Shown here: piece after piece, positions 1 to 9,062 of the stretch
Layout: each line of letters starts with the position of its first letter
How positions within the stretch are numbered: position 1 is the first letter of the stretch
NCBI GenBank assembly: GCA_001584585.1
Contig: LSYV01000038.1
Coordinates: 989,247 to 1,012,463, forward strand
Length of the DNA: 23,217 nucleotides
DNA from: Gonium pectorale
Lineage: Eukaryota; Chlorophyta; Chlorophyceae; Chlamydomonadales; Volvocaceae
Reading direction: 5' to 3'
Made by a program: the position numbers and the translations under genes
Notes under the pieces: model-generated
Database searches by the model: none
Told to the model about the DNA's origin: nothing
Seen by the model: only the letters and a program-made list of their open reading frames with translations

Positions 1-1184
1 CTGAGCACCTGGGCACACATCCAAGGTAGGGGGCCTTGTGAGATGTTGCCGCGGCCGTCCATGATGGGCGGTAGATGGGATCGGACCCGTACGTTTTGGG
101 CTGTTTGCGGACCCTGGAATTCGTTTGGCTGACGACGATACGTGGCCTTTCAGAACCTCATTTTTCTCAAGTCCGGGTCAAGTTTGCCCTCTCATTCTTC
201 GTAAATTATGTCCACAACAAGGGGTGTTTTTCGAAAAAACGTTTAAGATAACCAGGCTGCCAGCCAACCACCCTTCTGCCCATGCCGCCAAAGCGGAACA
301 CGCACTTTCCCCACCCCAGCCGACCTCTGCCCCTGCCCGGTCAGGTCATGTACCATCGCAAAGCCAAGCAACCTGCTGCACCTTAAACCGGCGAGGAGGA
401 CACGCCTAACTGTGATAATGCGGGGCGAACGCAAGGGCCGCACGCCGCGATATGAGCCGCCTCCCTCCCGGGTCAAACCCTTGCCTGCTTTGTGAAAACC
501 GAAATCTGCACAGAAAGAGGGATTTGCCCGTACAGCCCCACCACTGCTCCCGCGCACGCACCCAACATCAGACACGGTTCTTGCCACCGTGCGAGTAAGG
601 GGGAGGGCGAATGGTTTATTGAGATTGCTTTCTGAGAGACCTCCACTGCCGGATTAGTCTGCTCTCACATACGTTTGAGGCCGACCCACCAAGCTCGAAT
701 GCCCATGCGAAAATGATAAGACCAAGCCGAGACTGATAGACCGTACACTGCGCGGCACATACGACTGTACTGCCGGCATCTCCAACACACGTGTCCTCTG
801 CCGCCCAACTTAGCCAGGCCACACGTACATGGTACTCGCTGCTGAGCCCCCAGCAGGTTACAGGTAACACACCTGTCATACCCGGGGGGCCAAGGACGGG
901 CGGCCCGGCCCGTACGCCGACGCCGCGCCGGCGCCAGCGGCGCCGCGGGGCGTGTCACACTGTGCGTCCTGCCGCATGCCGCAACCGCTACCTCCCCCCG
1001 TCCCAGGGTTCGTCCCCGCCTCCGCCTCCACCCCAGCCTCTGCCGCCGGGCCCCTGGCCGGCCGGCTGTGGGCCCGCGGTGCAGGCAATGGCCAAGGGTG
1101 GGCCCCGCCTCCACCCCAGCTCCGCTGTCCCGGTCACTGTACGTGCTGGCTCACGGCCGGCGGCATGGTGCACCGCCCAGCCGC
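1..1184. other. Intergenic region downstream of the minus-strand gene at 1.2-3.2 kb
   Basis: No exon with credible splice sites or family resemblance is visible here on either strand. The reading frames that stay open overlap one another on both strands, as expected by chance at this GC content. The stretch around 900-1100 is especially rich in CCG and CGG. The only element tied to a gene is a TGTAA on the minus strand at 858-862, a possible polyadenylation signal for the gene ending at 1185. Confidence 0.5.
858..862 (-). promoter_or_regulatory. Candidate TGTAA polyadenylation signal
   Basis: The plus strand reads TTACA, so the minus strand reads TGTAA, the usual volvocine polyadenylation signal. 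It lies about 320 bases after the stop codon of the minus-strand gene ending at 1185, a plausible 3' UTR length. Five bases occur often by chance, so this is inference from position. Confidence 0.3.
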
Positions 1185-2357
1185 TTACGCCTTCCCGCTC
1201 TTGACCTCCTCCCAGCAGGCCGTCCCGTTCCGCTGTACCACAATTACCCGATCCGCACATTGTAGGATCTTCGTCAGCAGGTTCACGGGCTCCTCGCCCG
1301 CCTGCTCGCCTTCCTCCCGCTCGACGTGCCACATGAGCAGGCGGAGCAGGCCCTGGGTCAGCCCCACCGCGGCCTTCTCCGGCACAAGCAGGCTGGCCGA
1401 CATTTGTGCGACGCGTCGCCCGCCCCCCAGTTTTAGGACGCCCAGGTACAGCACCTGGACGAGCGGCGCCGTATCCGGGGTGGGCGGCTGCTGCGGCCGC
1501 GTGATGCTATGCACCACGCGCGCGTCGCCGGCCGCGGACCTCACCGCGGCCAGCGCCTGGGCGGGGCCGTCCTCGGTGCCCACCTCCTGCTCCAGCTTTG
1601 AGACCAGCGACTCGATCTCGAGCGCCAGGACCATTGAGCCCAGCGCGGGCAGGGCCATGAAAAGCGGGGTGTTCTTGCACCCCTCCAGGAGGTCCTGCAG
1701 GGTGACCGGCCAGGAAAAGGGCGCACACACGCGGGCAGGTAAGGTGCCGCGGCGAAAAGCTGCAGCACCGGCCTTGCTCGAGTCCCGCAGCTCAAACCGC
1801 AGAGCTCGCATGAGATCAAAGGCTTCAAAACAAGCAGGGCAGGGGCGTTGCTGCACTGGCGGTGTCCAAGCCCGGAGCCTTGGGCCGCAGATGGCTAGAA
1901 CCCCATACTACTGGCGTGCCATACCTGGCTGCATCTGGAGACGCTCTTGACGACGGGGTACGCCTCGTCCTCCAGCAGGACCGAAAACCTCAGCCCGGCG
2001 TCATGGTTCCGGCCTCCCTTGCCGATGCCGTACGACTGGAAGCGGCGAAGGGAAGGGGAGATGTGAGCATGTGACGACGTGATCGCGAGCCGGCAAGTGG
2101 CCACCTGAACGCCCACATGAGCGGGTATACCGGCGCCTATCTAGCAGCAGGCACACAAGCGTTGTTGGGAGTGGCCGAGGCCAGGAAAGACCACGAGCGG
2201 CCACGAGCGCCGGGTGCAATGAGCACTTCCTTACCAGTCTGAAGTCCATCTCCCAGGGTGCGTTCCAATGCACAGGCTTTGACGCGGCGCCCACATCGGC
2301 GGGGGTGGAGGTAGGGGCGGAGGTGAAGGTGGAGCCAGAGGCGGAGGAGGAGGCCAA
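1185..2357 (-). CDS. Uncharacterised protein, main C-terminal exons
   Basis: I do not recognise the family. Three exons join in frame on the minus strand: 2235-2357 (41 codons), 1925-2035 (37 codons) and 1185-1850 (221 codons plus stop). Donors are CTG|GTAAGG at 2234 and CAG|GTATGG at 1924; acceptors end in TTCCAG and GTGCAG; both introns (199 and 74 bases) are phase 0. Exon one is Ser/Thr/Ala-rich and ends with PVHWNAPWEMDFRL, continuing into SYGIGKGGRNHDAGL and RFSVLLEDEAYPVV. The large exon contains a CPAC motif and amphipathic helices (around PALGSMVLALEIESLVSKLE and LLRLLMWHVEREEGEQ). No signal peptide or membrane segment is evident. A later donor (GATCGG|GTAATT near 1250) could shorten the C terminus. 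Mixed hydrophobic and charged composition and matching splice phases argue for a real gene. The 5' part is probably the exons at 2461-3218. Confidence 0.5.
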
Positions 2358-2460
2358 CTGGTGGGTGGAAGGTGGGTGGAAGGCGTTAGATGCATGGGTG
2401 TGCCATCAAGAGGGTCTCCTGGGATGTCCTCGTCAATGTTGCCAATGGGCTGTTGACAAC

Positions 2461-3218
2461 CGGCGCAGAACCCTCTGAGTGGGACGATAACACAGTAGAT
2501 GCCTCCACTGTTGTTGTTGTTGCCGCCGTGCGGCCGTGGCCGGCGTTGGTGCATCAATCGCAACCAATGCGAATCCTTATAAGCGCAAGAGGATGGCAAC
2601 ACATGCGGTTCACACATACAGGGCGGTAAGGAAGGCTGGACTGAAGGTGGTTGGGGTGCGAAGTATGCGTGAATACCGGTATGAGGTAATACGCTACGTC
2701 CCGATCTTTCTTGGGGGTGATAGCTGTGGGCAATCGCCACTTTGGGCAGCGCCATGTACCGGTTACCGACGGAAGACGAGATGTCAAGCTCACGAGAAGG
2801 CCCAGTGCGGCATGCATGGCAGTACTGCCCGTCGTAACAAGGAGGGACTCGAGCGCCCGTAGTATGCTCAATGTACGCCGCTCGGTTCCTCACCTCCTGG
2901 CCCTTCAGTCGGGTGCCGTAGCGGTGAGCAGCCGCGGCGGGCTGCGCAGCTTCCTGCACAGGCACCCAATCGATGGGGTAGCAAAAGGGGTAGGCAGCAC
3001 AGCGCTCAGCATAAGTGGCCACCAGATGGCTATGCCTCTCCAATGCTGCTTTGAGGGCATCGAACTGCTTGGGTGCACGGTGAGCTAGTCAATGCTTTCG
3101 CAATCGGGGCCGTGCAGGGCACGAAAGAGCATATTCATCAGATCTACTCATCACAGGTTGTATGTAAGCTCACCATGCCCTTAAGGACGCTGTGCGACTT
3201 GGTCCCCAGGTCGTCCAT
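2461..3218 (-). CDS. Probable 5' exons of the same uncharacterised gene
   Basis: Three further minus-strand exons precede the block ending at 2357. Exon 3174-3218 (a start ATG gives MDDLGTKSHSVLKGM) ends ATG|GTGAGC. Exon 2794-3064 follows a CAAGCAG acceptor, begins FDALKAALERHSHLVATYAE and ends CYDGQYCHACRTGPS before a GTGAGC donor. A small Ser-rich exon at 2461-2507 has the right phase (two bases in, phase 0 out) to join 2794-3064 to the exon starting at 2357, though its donor GTTGTC is weak. The large exon has an amphipathic N-terminal helix and several Cys and Tyr residues; I do not recognise the family. An acceptor (GCCCAG) just upstream of the first exon suggests an additional 5' UTR exon. 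The 2794-3064 exon is the best supported; linkage to the downstream exons is inference from phase. Confidence 0.35.
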
Positions 3219-3240
3219 CGCGTCCGCGCGCGCGTCAGCT

Positions 3241-4221
3241 CTGGGCTCACAAGAGAGGTCCAGAGTCCTAGAGTTCAGAGAGAACGACAAGGAACCAGCC
3301 CCCACTCTGCGAACTGACTAAAAAGTGCTAAAGTAACAGGTCGCTGGCCGGTGGCCGCCAAACAGGGTCGCAGCGTTGCTGGTAAGCCTTCTCCAAGTAT
3401 CTTATCAGCGAGCTATATAACCTTGCTAGTCTTTTTCCTTGATCTAAAGCCGGTGCCGTTGGAAATCTTGGATGATCAAGCTGTCCGCCGTGCGACTCCC
3501 GCCCATCAATGGGAGTACAGAGAGCCGTGGTGAGTCCAAGTTAGGAAGCCCAACCTTATAAGAACATTTGGTCGATGCACATACATTGGGCGCCAACACA
3601 GATCACCCAGCCACACCGCCGTGGGGTACCCGCACCCCTAAATTTAGCGCGCATATTGCAAAATAAAAACTACATAGGGCCCACCCGCAAGCCGTGTAAT
3701 GTTTCACCGCACTTCGGGGGCACCCCAACGCAGCACCAGCAACGCCACCTGCGTGCGGCACGCACCACGCTGCGCCATGTTGGATATATACCTGGCATGT
3801 GGGTAGATAGGAAGTTGCGCGGTAGGCCTTGTGTCCCATGAGTCTTACTGACCTAGTTTAGGTTGATTCTCGGGTCCCAGGGCCTCCATCTGTTTTGCAT
3901 TGAGCCCGGGTCTCGTGGCGTCTATCTTCTTCATCTTCTTCCTCCTAATCGTGCAGCATCACGCAGTTGATTGGCAGCCACGTACACCTTCCTTTCGTAA
4001 CGTGCATCGTGCCCCTTACTTACGATACGGCTATGTGCTGCGTGCTCGCGCTGCTGGCCTTGGGACAAGCTATACCGTACGCTGCCCGTATGCTAGACCT
4101 TTCCCTACGGCTTCCCTGCCGCTTCCTCTTACACCCGCACAAAGGGATGCGATCTGTTTGCGATCCGTTCGTCGCGCCTCACATGGCGGGGGGGGGGGCC
4201 GTCTGCTCATTTACCTCGCCC
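3241..4221. other. Stretch without a recognisable gene
   Basis: Somewhat lower in GC than the gene regions, with short interrupted frames on both strands. Upstream sequences of the minus-strand gene that starts near 3218 should lie at its left end, but I see no clear TATA box or start cluster. A weak resemblance to the interspersed repeat at 4222 occurs near 3695-3740 and is too degraded to call. Confidence 0.4.
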
Positions 4222-4310
4222 GCCATACCCTGTACTCGGCGCCCTGCTGGAAACATCACACCCTCGGGTGTGTATGTCCGTAGAGGCTGCCTTCCCCGTT
4301 TTTGGTTCTC
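4222..4310 (+). repeat. Short interspersed repeat, copy 1 (diverged)
   Basis: This stretch matches the elements at 11261-11377 (opposite strand) and 17085-17200 (same strand). The shared core is TGTAC..CGCC, then GGAAAC(A/G)TC, then a small hairpin CACACCCTCGGGTGTG, then GTATGTCCGTAGAGGC. This copy is more diverged on its left side, where a run of G has expanded. Its ends cannot be set from this window alone. It is probably non-coding; frames through it are not conserved between copies. Confidence 0.5.
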
Positions 4311-4339
4311 TTTTTCACATAGCTGTTGCTCATCAACAC

Positions 4340-5790
4340 AGGTCTCGGGTTCGCTCGCTGCGGCACTATATCCGTACAATGGGCCATTACCATCACGATT
4401 GCAAGTTGCGTATGCTGGCAGGCTTGCAATGCAGCAAGGACCTGGTAATGCGTGAGCGTGCTAACCCCGTAATACCCTAGGACGACGTCTGTTGTCGCGC
4501 CCTGCCGTAGCACCATGCGTTATCTTGCCAAAGGTCTCGTGCAGTACAAGGCACACTACACTCTTCCTAGTTTCCTGGAGTGGAACAGAAAGCCTACATG
4601 TATCATCCGTACATATGGCCTAAGAATGTTGATGGGGCAAGATACCCAATGTATACACCAAAATGAACGGCCAGTGAACCGGGTTTTGCTTACTTGGGAA
4701 GTACCAGATTACACATAGCAGAACTGCCGCAGTGCAATGCACACTGTCCGGTTGACAATGATTGATGCTAAACGTCCAACGAACTAACCGACAACCGACC
4801 AACGCTTGGAGCCTACCTAGGGGCTCCAGCGAGCACTGCTCTGCACAGGTCCGTTGACCAGGTCCAGCAGGGACCACGACCTGCCGTACAGCCGAATGTG
4901 TCTGCGAGCACACTTGTCTGATGGTTATATGAGCGGCATACATCATCAATGTCGTACACACCCATACGACAACACACCGTTCCTGCTACCTGCATAACAA
5001 TCGGCAGGCAACATCCGCACACCTTCCGCCAAGCTATATATTCATCATCCCGATGTTTCCCTCGCCCTGGAGCGGCACACACCCGTTGCATGCCATGCTC
5101 CGACCAACGGGTCCGGCAGATCAGCAGCGACAGATTAGTAGCATCACTGCAGATACGCGCCGCCTGCCTGCCTGATGTCCCCTCGCAACATTGCATACGT
5201 GCGTGGACGGATGCGCACGCACGCGTAACACGTCGCCCTGCATACCGGCGTCCGTGCTGTCCGCCCGTGCATTGGCTGCTGCAAGGACCCCTGCGCAGGA
5301 CCCGTAGGAGGAGCGCCGCGGAACCGCGCGCGCTGGCCTCCCGCGGCCCGATCGAGGTGCCGTCGGCATTGGGTCGTGTAGCATGCCAACGTCAGTCACG
5401 ATGGCGGGCGAGGCGTGTCATCTATCGCAGTGGCGTGGACAGGTTGCGGCGGCATTGCCGGCGCCAGGTCGTCGACAGCAGGCCGGGAGCCGAGGGTCGT
5501 GCCACTGCCCGTGTTGACCGGAGAGTGACGCCGCTGATGTGCTTGCTCAAAACGGCGGAACAGCGGCGCGCTGCAAGCAAGCGACGACGGGGGTGGAGGC
5601 GGCTGCCGCCAAGCAAGCCAACAACCGTGCCGCCACTGCCTCACAGCGTCCCGCAGCTGTACCCACAACCACAGCTCACCGCCCGTGCATCTCCAGAACA
5701 TGGGGGGGATCTAATGGTATGGGTCAGAAACCAGATCATCGATCTCGAGATGTAGACGTGTAAAATACAAAGGCAGCGGCGGTGATTCGG
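4340..5790. other. Stretch without a supportable gene
   Basis: The plus strand carries a 268-codon open frame from an ATG at 4949 to 5755, very rich in Arg, and the minus strand is open across much of the same interval. Neither shows hydrophobic core segments, known motifs or splice signals, and both fit the base composition. I leave it unassigned. Confidence 0.35.
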
Positions 5791-5799
5791 TGCAAGGGG

Positions 5800-5875
5800 C
5801 GGTGGCCCAGCCCCTCCGCGTCCCTGGGGGACTACAGCAGGTATCTGGTGGTAATGATGGGCACGGCCGAGGACA
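5800..5875. repeat. Segment shared with 20310-20370
   Basis: Both places share AATGATGGGCACGG-type sequence next to a GGGGGACT or GGGGGAGG stretch and an AGCCCCTCCGCG-like stretch in the same order. On the minus strand this overlaps the hydrophobic reading frame ending at 5832; the copy near 20.3 kb lacks that hydrophobic segment. Probably a dispersed gene fragment. Confidence 0.35.
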
Positions 5876-5918
5876 TTCCCGAGATGTAGAGGGCGAGGGC
5901 GGCTACGATGATGGAGAT
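5832..5918 (-). CDS. Possible terminal exon with a membrane segment
   Basis: The minus strand reads PISIIVAALALYISGM, then SSAVPIITTRYLL and a TAG stop at 5832. The hydrophobic run of about 20 residues looks like a transmembrane helix at the end of a multi-pass membrane protein. The frame runs upstream straight into the GGT microsatellite, so no clean acceptor or upstream exon can be defined. The repeating unit of the minisatellite at 6000-6215, read on the minus strand, resembles the start of this exon, so the exon may be the source of the repeat. It may equally be a relic or a chance frame. Confidence 0.22.
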   Translation of the reverse strand: MSIIVAALALYISGMSSAVPIITTRYLL

Positions 5919-5986
5919 GGGTGGTGGTGGTGGTGGTGGTGGTGGTGGTGGTGGTGGTGGTGGTGGTGGTGGTGGTGGTGGTGGTG
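5919..5986. repeat. (GGT)n microsatellite, about 22 units
   Basis: An uninterrupted GGT/ACC tract of about 68 bases. Depending on frame it would give poly-Gly, poly-Val or poly-Trp on the plus strand and poly-His, poly-Pro or poly-Thr on the minus strand, which explains the long artificial frames around it. Length is likely polymorphic and prone to assembly error. Confidence 0.95.
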
Positions 5987-5994
5987 AGGGTTGC

Positions 5995-6215
5995 AGGGAT
6001 GTCGGAGATGGGCGGTAGCGGCGGTGAGGTTGGCGGCGGAGGTGACGGAGATGGGGGGCGGGTGGCGGCGTGGGCGTCGGAGGTGACCGAGATGGGCGGT
6101 GGCGGCGGTGAGGGCGGCTGAGGTGACGCAGATGGGAGGCGCGCGGTGACGGCAGCGGTGATGGCGTCGGAGGTGACGGAGATGGGCGGTGGTGGCGGCG
6201 AGGGCGGCGGACAAG
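5995..6215. repeat. Degenerate GGCGGTGAGGGCGG-type minisatellite
   Basis: About five imperfect units built on GGAGGTGACGGAGATGGGCG alternating with GGCGGCGGTGAGGGCGG. The unit ATCTCCGTCACCTCCG on the minus strand recurs in each. Open frames here are low-complexity and not credible genes. Confidence 0.8.
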
Positions 6216-6261
6216 CTCAGGATGCGGCATCAGGATCCGTGCCTCACCAGCATGCACTCCG

Positions 6262-6510
6262 CACTACGGGAGCTCGGGAGCGCTTCCATGAGATCCTGCC
6301 ATCCTTGTTGCCGCCCCTTGGCGAGCACCAGCGCTTTGAGGCTGCGCTGCAGCTGATTGTGGCGATTAACGCCCTGATTAACGCCCATGCTAACAAGGGC
6401 GTTAATCGCCACGATCAGTAGCTACAGCGCAGACTCCACACGCCGGGCGGCAACGATGATGACAGGATGTCGTAAAAGCGCTCCCGAGCTCCCGAGATGT
6501 GGGGTGCGTG
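6262..6510. repeat. Inverted duplication with coding-like arms (palindrome 1)
   Basis: Left arm about 6262-6375, right arm about 6396-6510, loop of 20 bases (6376-6395). The inner 23 bases of each arm (6353-6375 and 6396-6418) match at 22 of 23 positions around GGCGATTAACGCCCT. The outer parts share GGGAGCTCGGGAGCGCTT and GTTGCCGCC. The left arm has an extra stretch of about 20 bases near 6318-6340. Read toward the centre from either side, the arms encode GARERFHEILPSLLPP (plus) and GARERFYDILSSSLPP (minus), with several differences silent or conservative. A transcript through it would form a long hairpin. Confidence 0.85.
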
Positions 6511-6565
6511 TTGACGAGACGTCCTGCTGCAGCTTCTCGAGGGTGGCCTCCGCGTGTGCCTGCAT
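6422..6565 (-). CDS. Short coiled-coil-like frame overlapping palindrome 1
   Basis: A minus-strand ATG at 6565 opens 47 codons beginning MQAHAEATLEKLQQDV, a short heptad-like helix, followed by a Ser/Leu-rich part and a TAG stop. The second half lies within the right arm of palindrome 1 in a different frame from the conserved GARERF peptide, so both frames cannot be ancestral. I cannot tell whether this is an exon of a larger coiled-coil gene or a chance frame. Confidence 0.18.
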   Translation of the reverse strand: MQAHAEATLEKLQQDVSSTRTPHLGSSGALLRHPVIIVAARRVESAL

Positions 6566-6599
6566 ACGTAGGGCAGGTGGATGAAAGCAGCGGGCGCAG

Positions 6600-7080
6600 G
6601 AGTTGGGGCGTGGCTTGGCCAGGGAGAATGTCGCTGGACCACCACGCGCAAGGCTTGATTGAGACGCAATGCTGGTCAGGAGCACACCATGTGAGGACAC
6701 CCCACCGTATCGATAGGCAGCAACCAGAACGCGCTGGTATATCCGCACTGTGGCTGGCTTGGCGCATGCAGACTGTCTACCGTCATGGACATGATTGGGC
6801 GGGAGAGGGGGGGGAGTGCGGAATGGCATCCCACCTCGCTTAGCTTTCCACCCTCCAACTGCCCCAACCCACCGCGCCCCTTCCGCCTCCCAAGTTTGGC
6901 CCCCACCGTGACACAACAACAACTTTTTTGCCACCGCGACGCAACAACTACTTTTTTGCCTTTTCCCCAAACACGCCGAGTAAACCTTCCCCTTCCTAGC
7001 CGGGGCAGCTTGCCCACCTTGAGATCGAAAGGCCAGCGACCGCAGGAAGACCGGCAGCGGTTGGGTACGACCGACGAGGG
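6600..7080. other. Stretch without a recognisable gene
   Basis: No frame with splice signals or motifs is visible. The interval contains CAACAACAACTTTTTT-like stretches in two tandem versions near 6905-6960 (a local 37-base near-repeat around GCGACGCAACAACTACTTTT). Confidence 0.35.
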
Positions 7081-7182
7081 GTGAGGGCGGCGAAGTGTAC
7101 GGAGGGGACGAAGGGGAAGGCGGTGGTGGAGGGCGGCGGCGTTGGAGAAAGGGCAGCGATGGCGGCGGCAGCCGTGGAGAGA

Positions 7183-7290
7183 AGTTCACCTGTCGGCAAT
7201 ACAAGGAGACGGGGCGGGCCGCACTATACTGAGGACAGGTGGCTTTCGCACATGGGACGAAAAGAAGGCATGTTGCATGAACCATGGTTT
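7183..7290. repeat. Duplicated segment X, copy 1
   Basis: Matches 8722-8818 in the same orientation. Shared blocks include GACGGGGCGGGCCGCA or its one-base variant, CACATGGGACGA, GAAGGCA and TTGCATGA. Both copies follow GGCGGTGGAG-type minisatellite sequence, so they look like one unit copied with its flank. Confidence 0.65.
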
Positions 7291-7459
7291 TGAGCTTGGT
7301 TATTTTCGAGCGCTACGCACCAAGCTGTGTCGCGGTCGCACGATTGTGTGGTGTTGCGTACGAGCCAAGACAGTGTTCATGTATGCGCCGTACAACACCG
7401 ACCCGGCCATGCATGCACACAGCTCTCTGTACGAATGTTGCGAACACTGATGCGTTTGC

Positions 7460-7655
7460 GATGCCTCACCTTGCTTTGCCACCTTCCGAGTTACCCTGAG
7501 ACCTTGTTGGTGCCAGGCGTGCGCTCGTTGCCGTAGTTGCCGCCAGTGGAGGGCGATAAAGGTTCGTCGGGGCGAGGGAGAGAGGCGGATGCGCGCAAGG
7601 AAGGGCGAGGCCTCATTACGGAGCTTGAAAACGGGCATCTTGATCACAATCTGGA
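7460..7655. repeat. Duplicated segment Y, copy 1, with a conserved splice donor
   Basis: Matches 9063-9245 in the same order and orientation. Shared features are GCCTCACCTTG, a variable middle, GGGGCGAGGGAGAG and GAGCTTGAAAAC..(A/G)(T/A).CTTGAT. On the minus strand both copies keep CAAG|GTGAGGC(A/G)TCG, which looks like the same splice donor. On the plus strand both keep the peptide ELEN followed by LD. The segment is probably a duplicated exon plus flank; the coding strand is uncertain. Confidence 0.55.
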
Positions 7656-7869
7656 CAAGGCGGCGAACGGACACAGGGTTGGCGTGCAGGCGATGGGAGC
7701 AGCGGGTGATGTGTGTGGGCACGACGAGTCGCGGGCGATATCCGCCCAGCTGAGCGCCCAGATGGGCGCCTCGACGGCCCACATCATAGCCACGGTGGTG
7801 CAAAAGAGCCACGACACCGATCACGAGCTCGACCTGCTGCGCATCCAGCAGGAGGACATGCGCGCATAG
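7537..7869 (+). pseudogene. Coiled-coil-like exon or fragment ending in palindrome 2
   Basis: The plus-strand frame continues from GLITELENGHLDHNLDKAA (segment Y) into the left arm of palindrome 2, ending LRIQQEDMRA and a TAG. Beyond the TAG the same frame reads MLVGQQQLAHMYSSW, so the stop may be a break in a longer helical protein. There is no convincing ATG. The sequence is helix-prone with an amphipathic pattern but matches no family I know. It may be an exon, a decayed gene copy or part of a hairpin RNA gene. Confidence 0.25.
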
Positions 7870-8015
7870 ATGCTGGTCGGACAGCAGCAGCTAGCGCACA
7901 TGTACTCCAGCTGGCTCGCATGAGGGCGAGCTGCCAGTCCATATCGTGGCTCTTCTGCAGCATCGTGGCCAGGATATGCGCTGTAGGGGCGCCCATCTGG
8001 GCGCCCATGAGTAGG
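7745..8015. repeat. Inverted duplication with conserved peptide (palindrome 2)
   Basis: Left arm about 7745-7866, right arm about 7893-8015, spacer about 26 bases. Reading inward, the plus strand of the left arm gives AQMGASTAHIIATVVQKSHD and the minus strand of the right arm gives AQMGAPTAHILATMLQKSHD. Over 29 aligned codons I count seven synonymous changes, and most replacements are conservative (I/L, V/M, V/L, L/M, E/Q). This indicates that each arm descends from a protein-coding exon under constraint. The left-arm frame ends at a TAG at 7867, where the spacer begins. Confidence 0.85.
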
Positions 8016-8269
8016 GCTGGCGAGCCGGGGCGGGGCAGGGCACGATTGGCCAGGCCCGCACATAGGGCAAGGCCCTTCCCTTCACCCCCACGGAAGGGCT
8101 GCTTCCCAACCTCCTGGTGCATTGCCGCAAACTGCCCGCCACGCCCGGACTCGCCACATTGACCAACCTGTACAACCTTCCCGCAGATGCGGGCGGCGGT
8201 GGAAGCCGTGCGTGGTGGCGGTGGTGGTGGTGGTGAAGAGGCGAGGGCGGCATTGATACCGGTAGACTA

Positions 8270-8720
8270 CGGAGATGGCGGCCTTTCAGAAGGGCGGCAG
8301 CGGTAGACGAGCGAGGGCGGCGGCGTAGGAGAAGGGTGGCGACATTGAAGAAGGGGGCGGCGGCTATGGAGATGGATGGCGATATTGGAGGAGGGGGCGG
8401 CGGCGGTGGATGAGCGAGGGCAGTGGCCGTTGAGAAGGGCGGCGGCGGTGGACGAACGAGCGTGGCGGCGGTTGAGAAGGGCGGCAGCGGTGCACGAGCG
8501 AGGGCGGCGGCGATGGAGAAGGGTTGCGACATTGGAGAAGGGGGCGGCGGCAATGGACGAGCGAAGGCGGCGGCGGTTGAGAAGGGCAGCGGCGGTGGAT
8601 GAACGAAGGTGGTGGCGGTGGACGAGCGAGGGTGGTGGCGTTGGAGAAGGGTGGTGACCTTGGAGAAGGGGGCGGCGGCGGTGGAGAAGGGTGGCGATAT
8701 TGGAGAAGGGGGCGGGGCGG
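8270..8720. repeat. GC-rich minisatellite, unit near 36-42 bases
   Basis: Ten or more imperfect units of the form GTTGAGAAGGGCGGCGGCGG, TGGACGAGCGAGGGCGGCGG with variants TTGGAGAAGGGTGGCGACAT. In-frame length changes keep long open frames (RRAAAVDER on the plus strand; FSTAAALARPPPPP on the minus strand), but the peptides merely mirror the unit. No gene is called. Confidence 0.85.
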
Positions 8721-8721
8721 T

Positions 8722-8818
8722 GGAGAGGTGTGCATCTGTTGGCAACGCAAGGAAACGGGGCGGGCCGCAATGAGAACAGGTGACATGGGACGACAGAAGG
8801 CACATTGCATGACCAGAT
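8722..8818. repeat. Duplicated segment X, copy 2
   Basis: Partner of 7183-7290, same orientation. It lacks about ten bases present in copy 1 between GAGGACAGGTG and CACATGGGACGA. It lies directly against the minisatellite that ends near 8720. Confidence 0.65.
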
Positions 8819-8971
8819 AATCGGGTTTGTTCTCAAAATAGCACACATACACCAGATGCGTTGCGCTATCACGACCGCGTGCAATGGCGGCGGAGGTGAG
8901 GGGGGTGGAGGTGTCGGTGACGGCGGTGAGGGCGGCAATCTGCGTGAGCGCTGAGACAGTATCGATAGGGT

Positions 8972-8987
8972 CACGTGTGCACACGTG
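8972..8987. promoter_or_regulatory. Perfect 16-base palindrome CACGTGTGCACACGTG
   Basis: The sequence equals its own reverse complement over 16 bases and contains two CACGTG E/G-box cores that bHLH or bZIP factors bind in plants and algae. No gene start is clearly attached, so a regulatory role is speculative. Confidence 0.3.
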
Positions 8988-9062
8988 CACCGTACAGCCG
9001 GCTATTGGTGGTGTACAGCAGCCTGTACGACCTGCTCAGTGTGTTGTGTGTGTGTGTGTCAT

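Noticed and set aside
2231..3043. Single 270-codon minus-strand ORF
   Set aside because: Only its first part (3043 to about 2794) looks protein-like and it ends at a good splice donor. The rest (His, Asn and Pro runs) fits intron sequence, so I split it into exons.
4949..5755. 268-codon plus-strand ORF from an ATG
   Set aside because: Very Arg-rich, no motifs or hydrophobic core, the opposite strand is equally open, and it matches the local GC bias. No splice or family support.
5790..5987. Plus-strand ORF ending in poly-Trp, with poly-Val and poly-His/Pro frames nearby
   Set aside because: Direct translations of the GGT microsatellite in different frames.
8270..8720. CRISPR-like array
   Set aside because: No unique spacers between identical repeats; units are contiguous and degenerate, and the sequence is eukaryotic.
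7891..8974. Two long minus-strand ORFs (304 and 235 codons)
   Set aside because: They traverse the 42-base minisatellite and palindrome 2; the peptides are low-complexity copies of the repeat unit.
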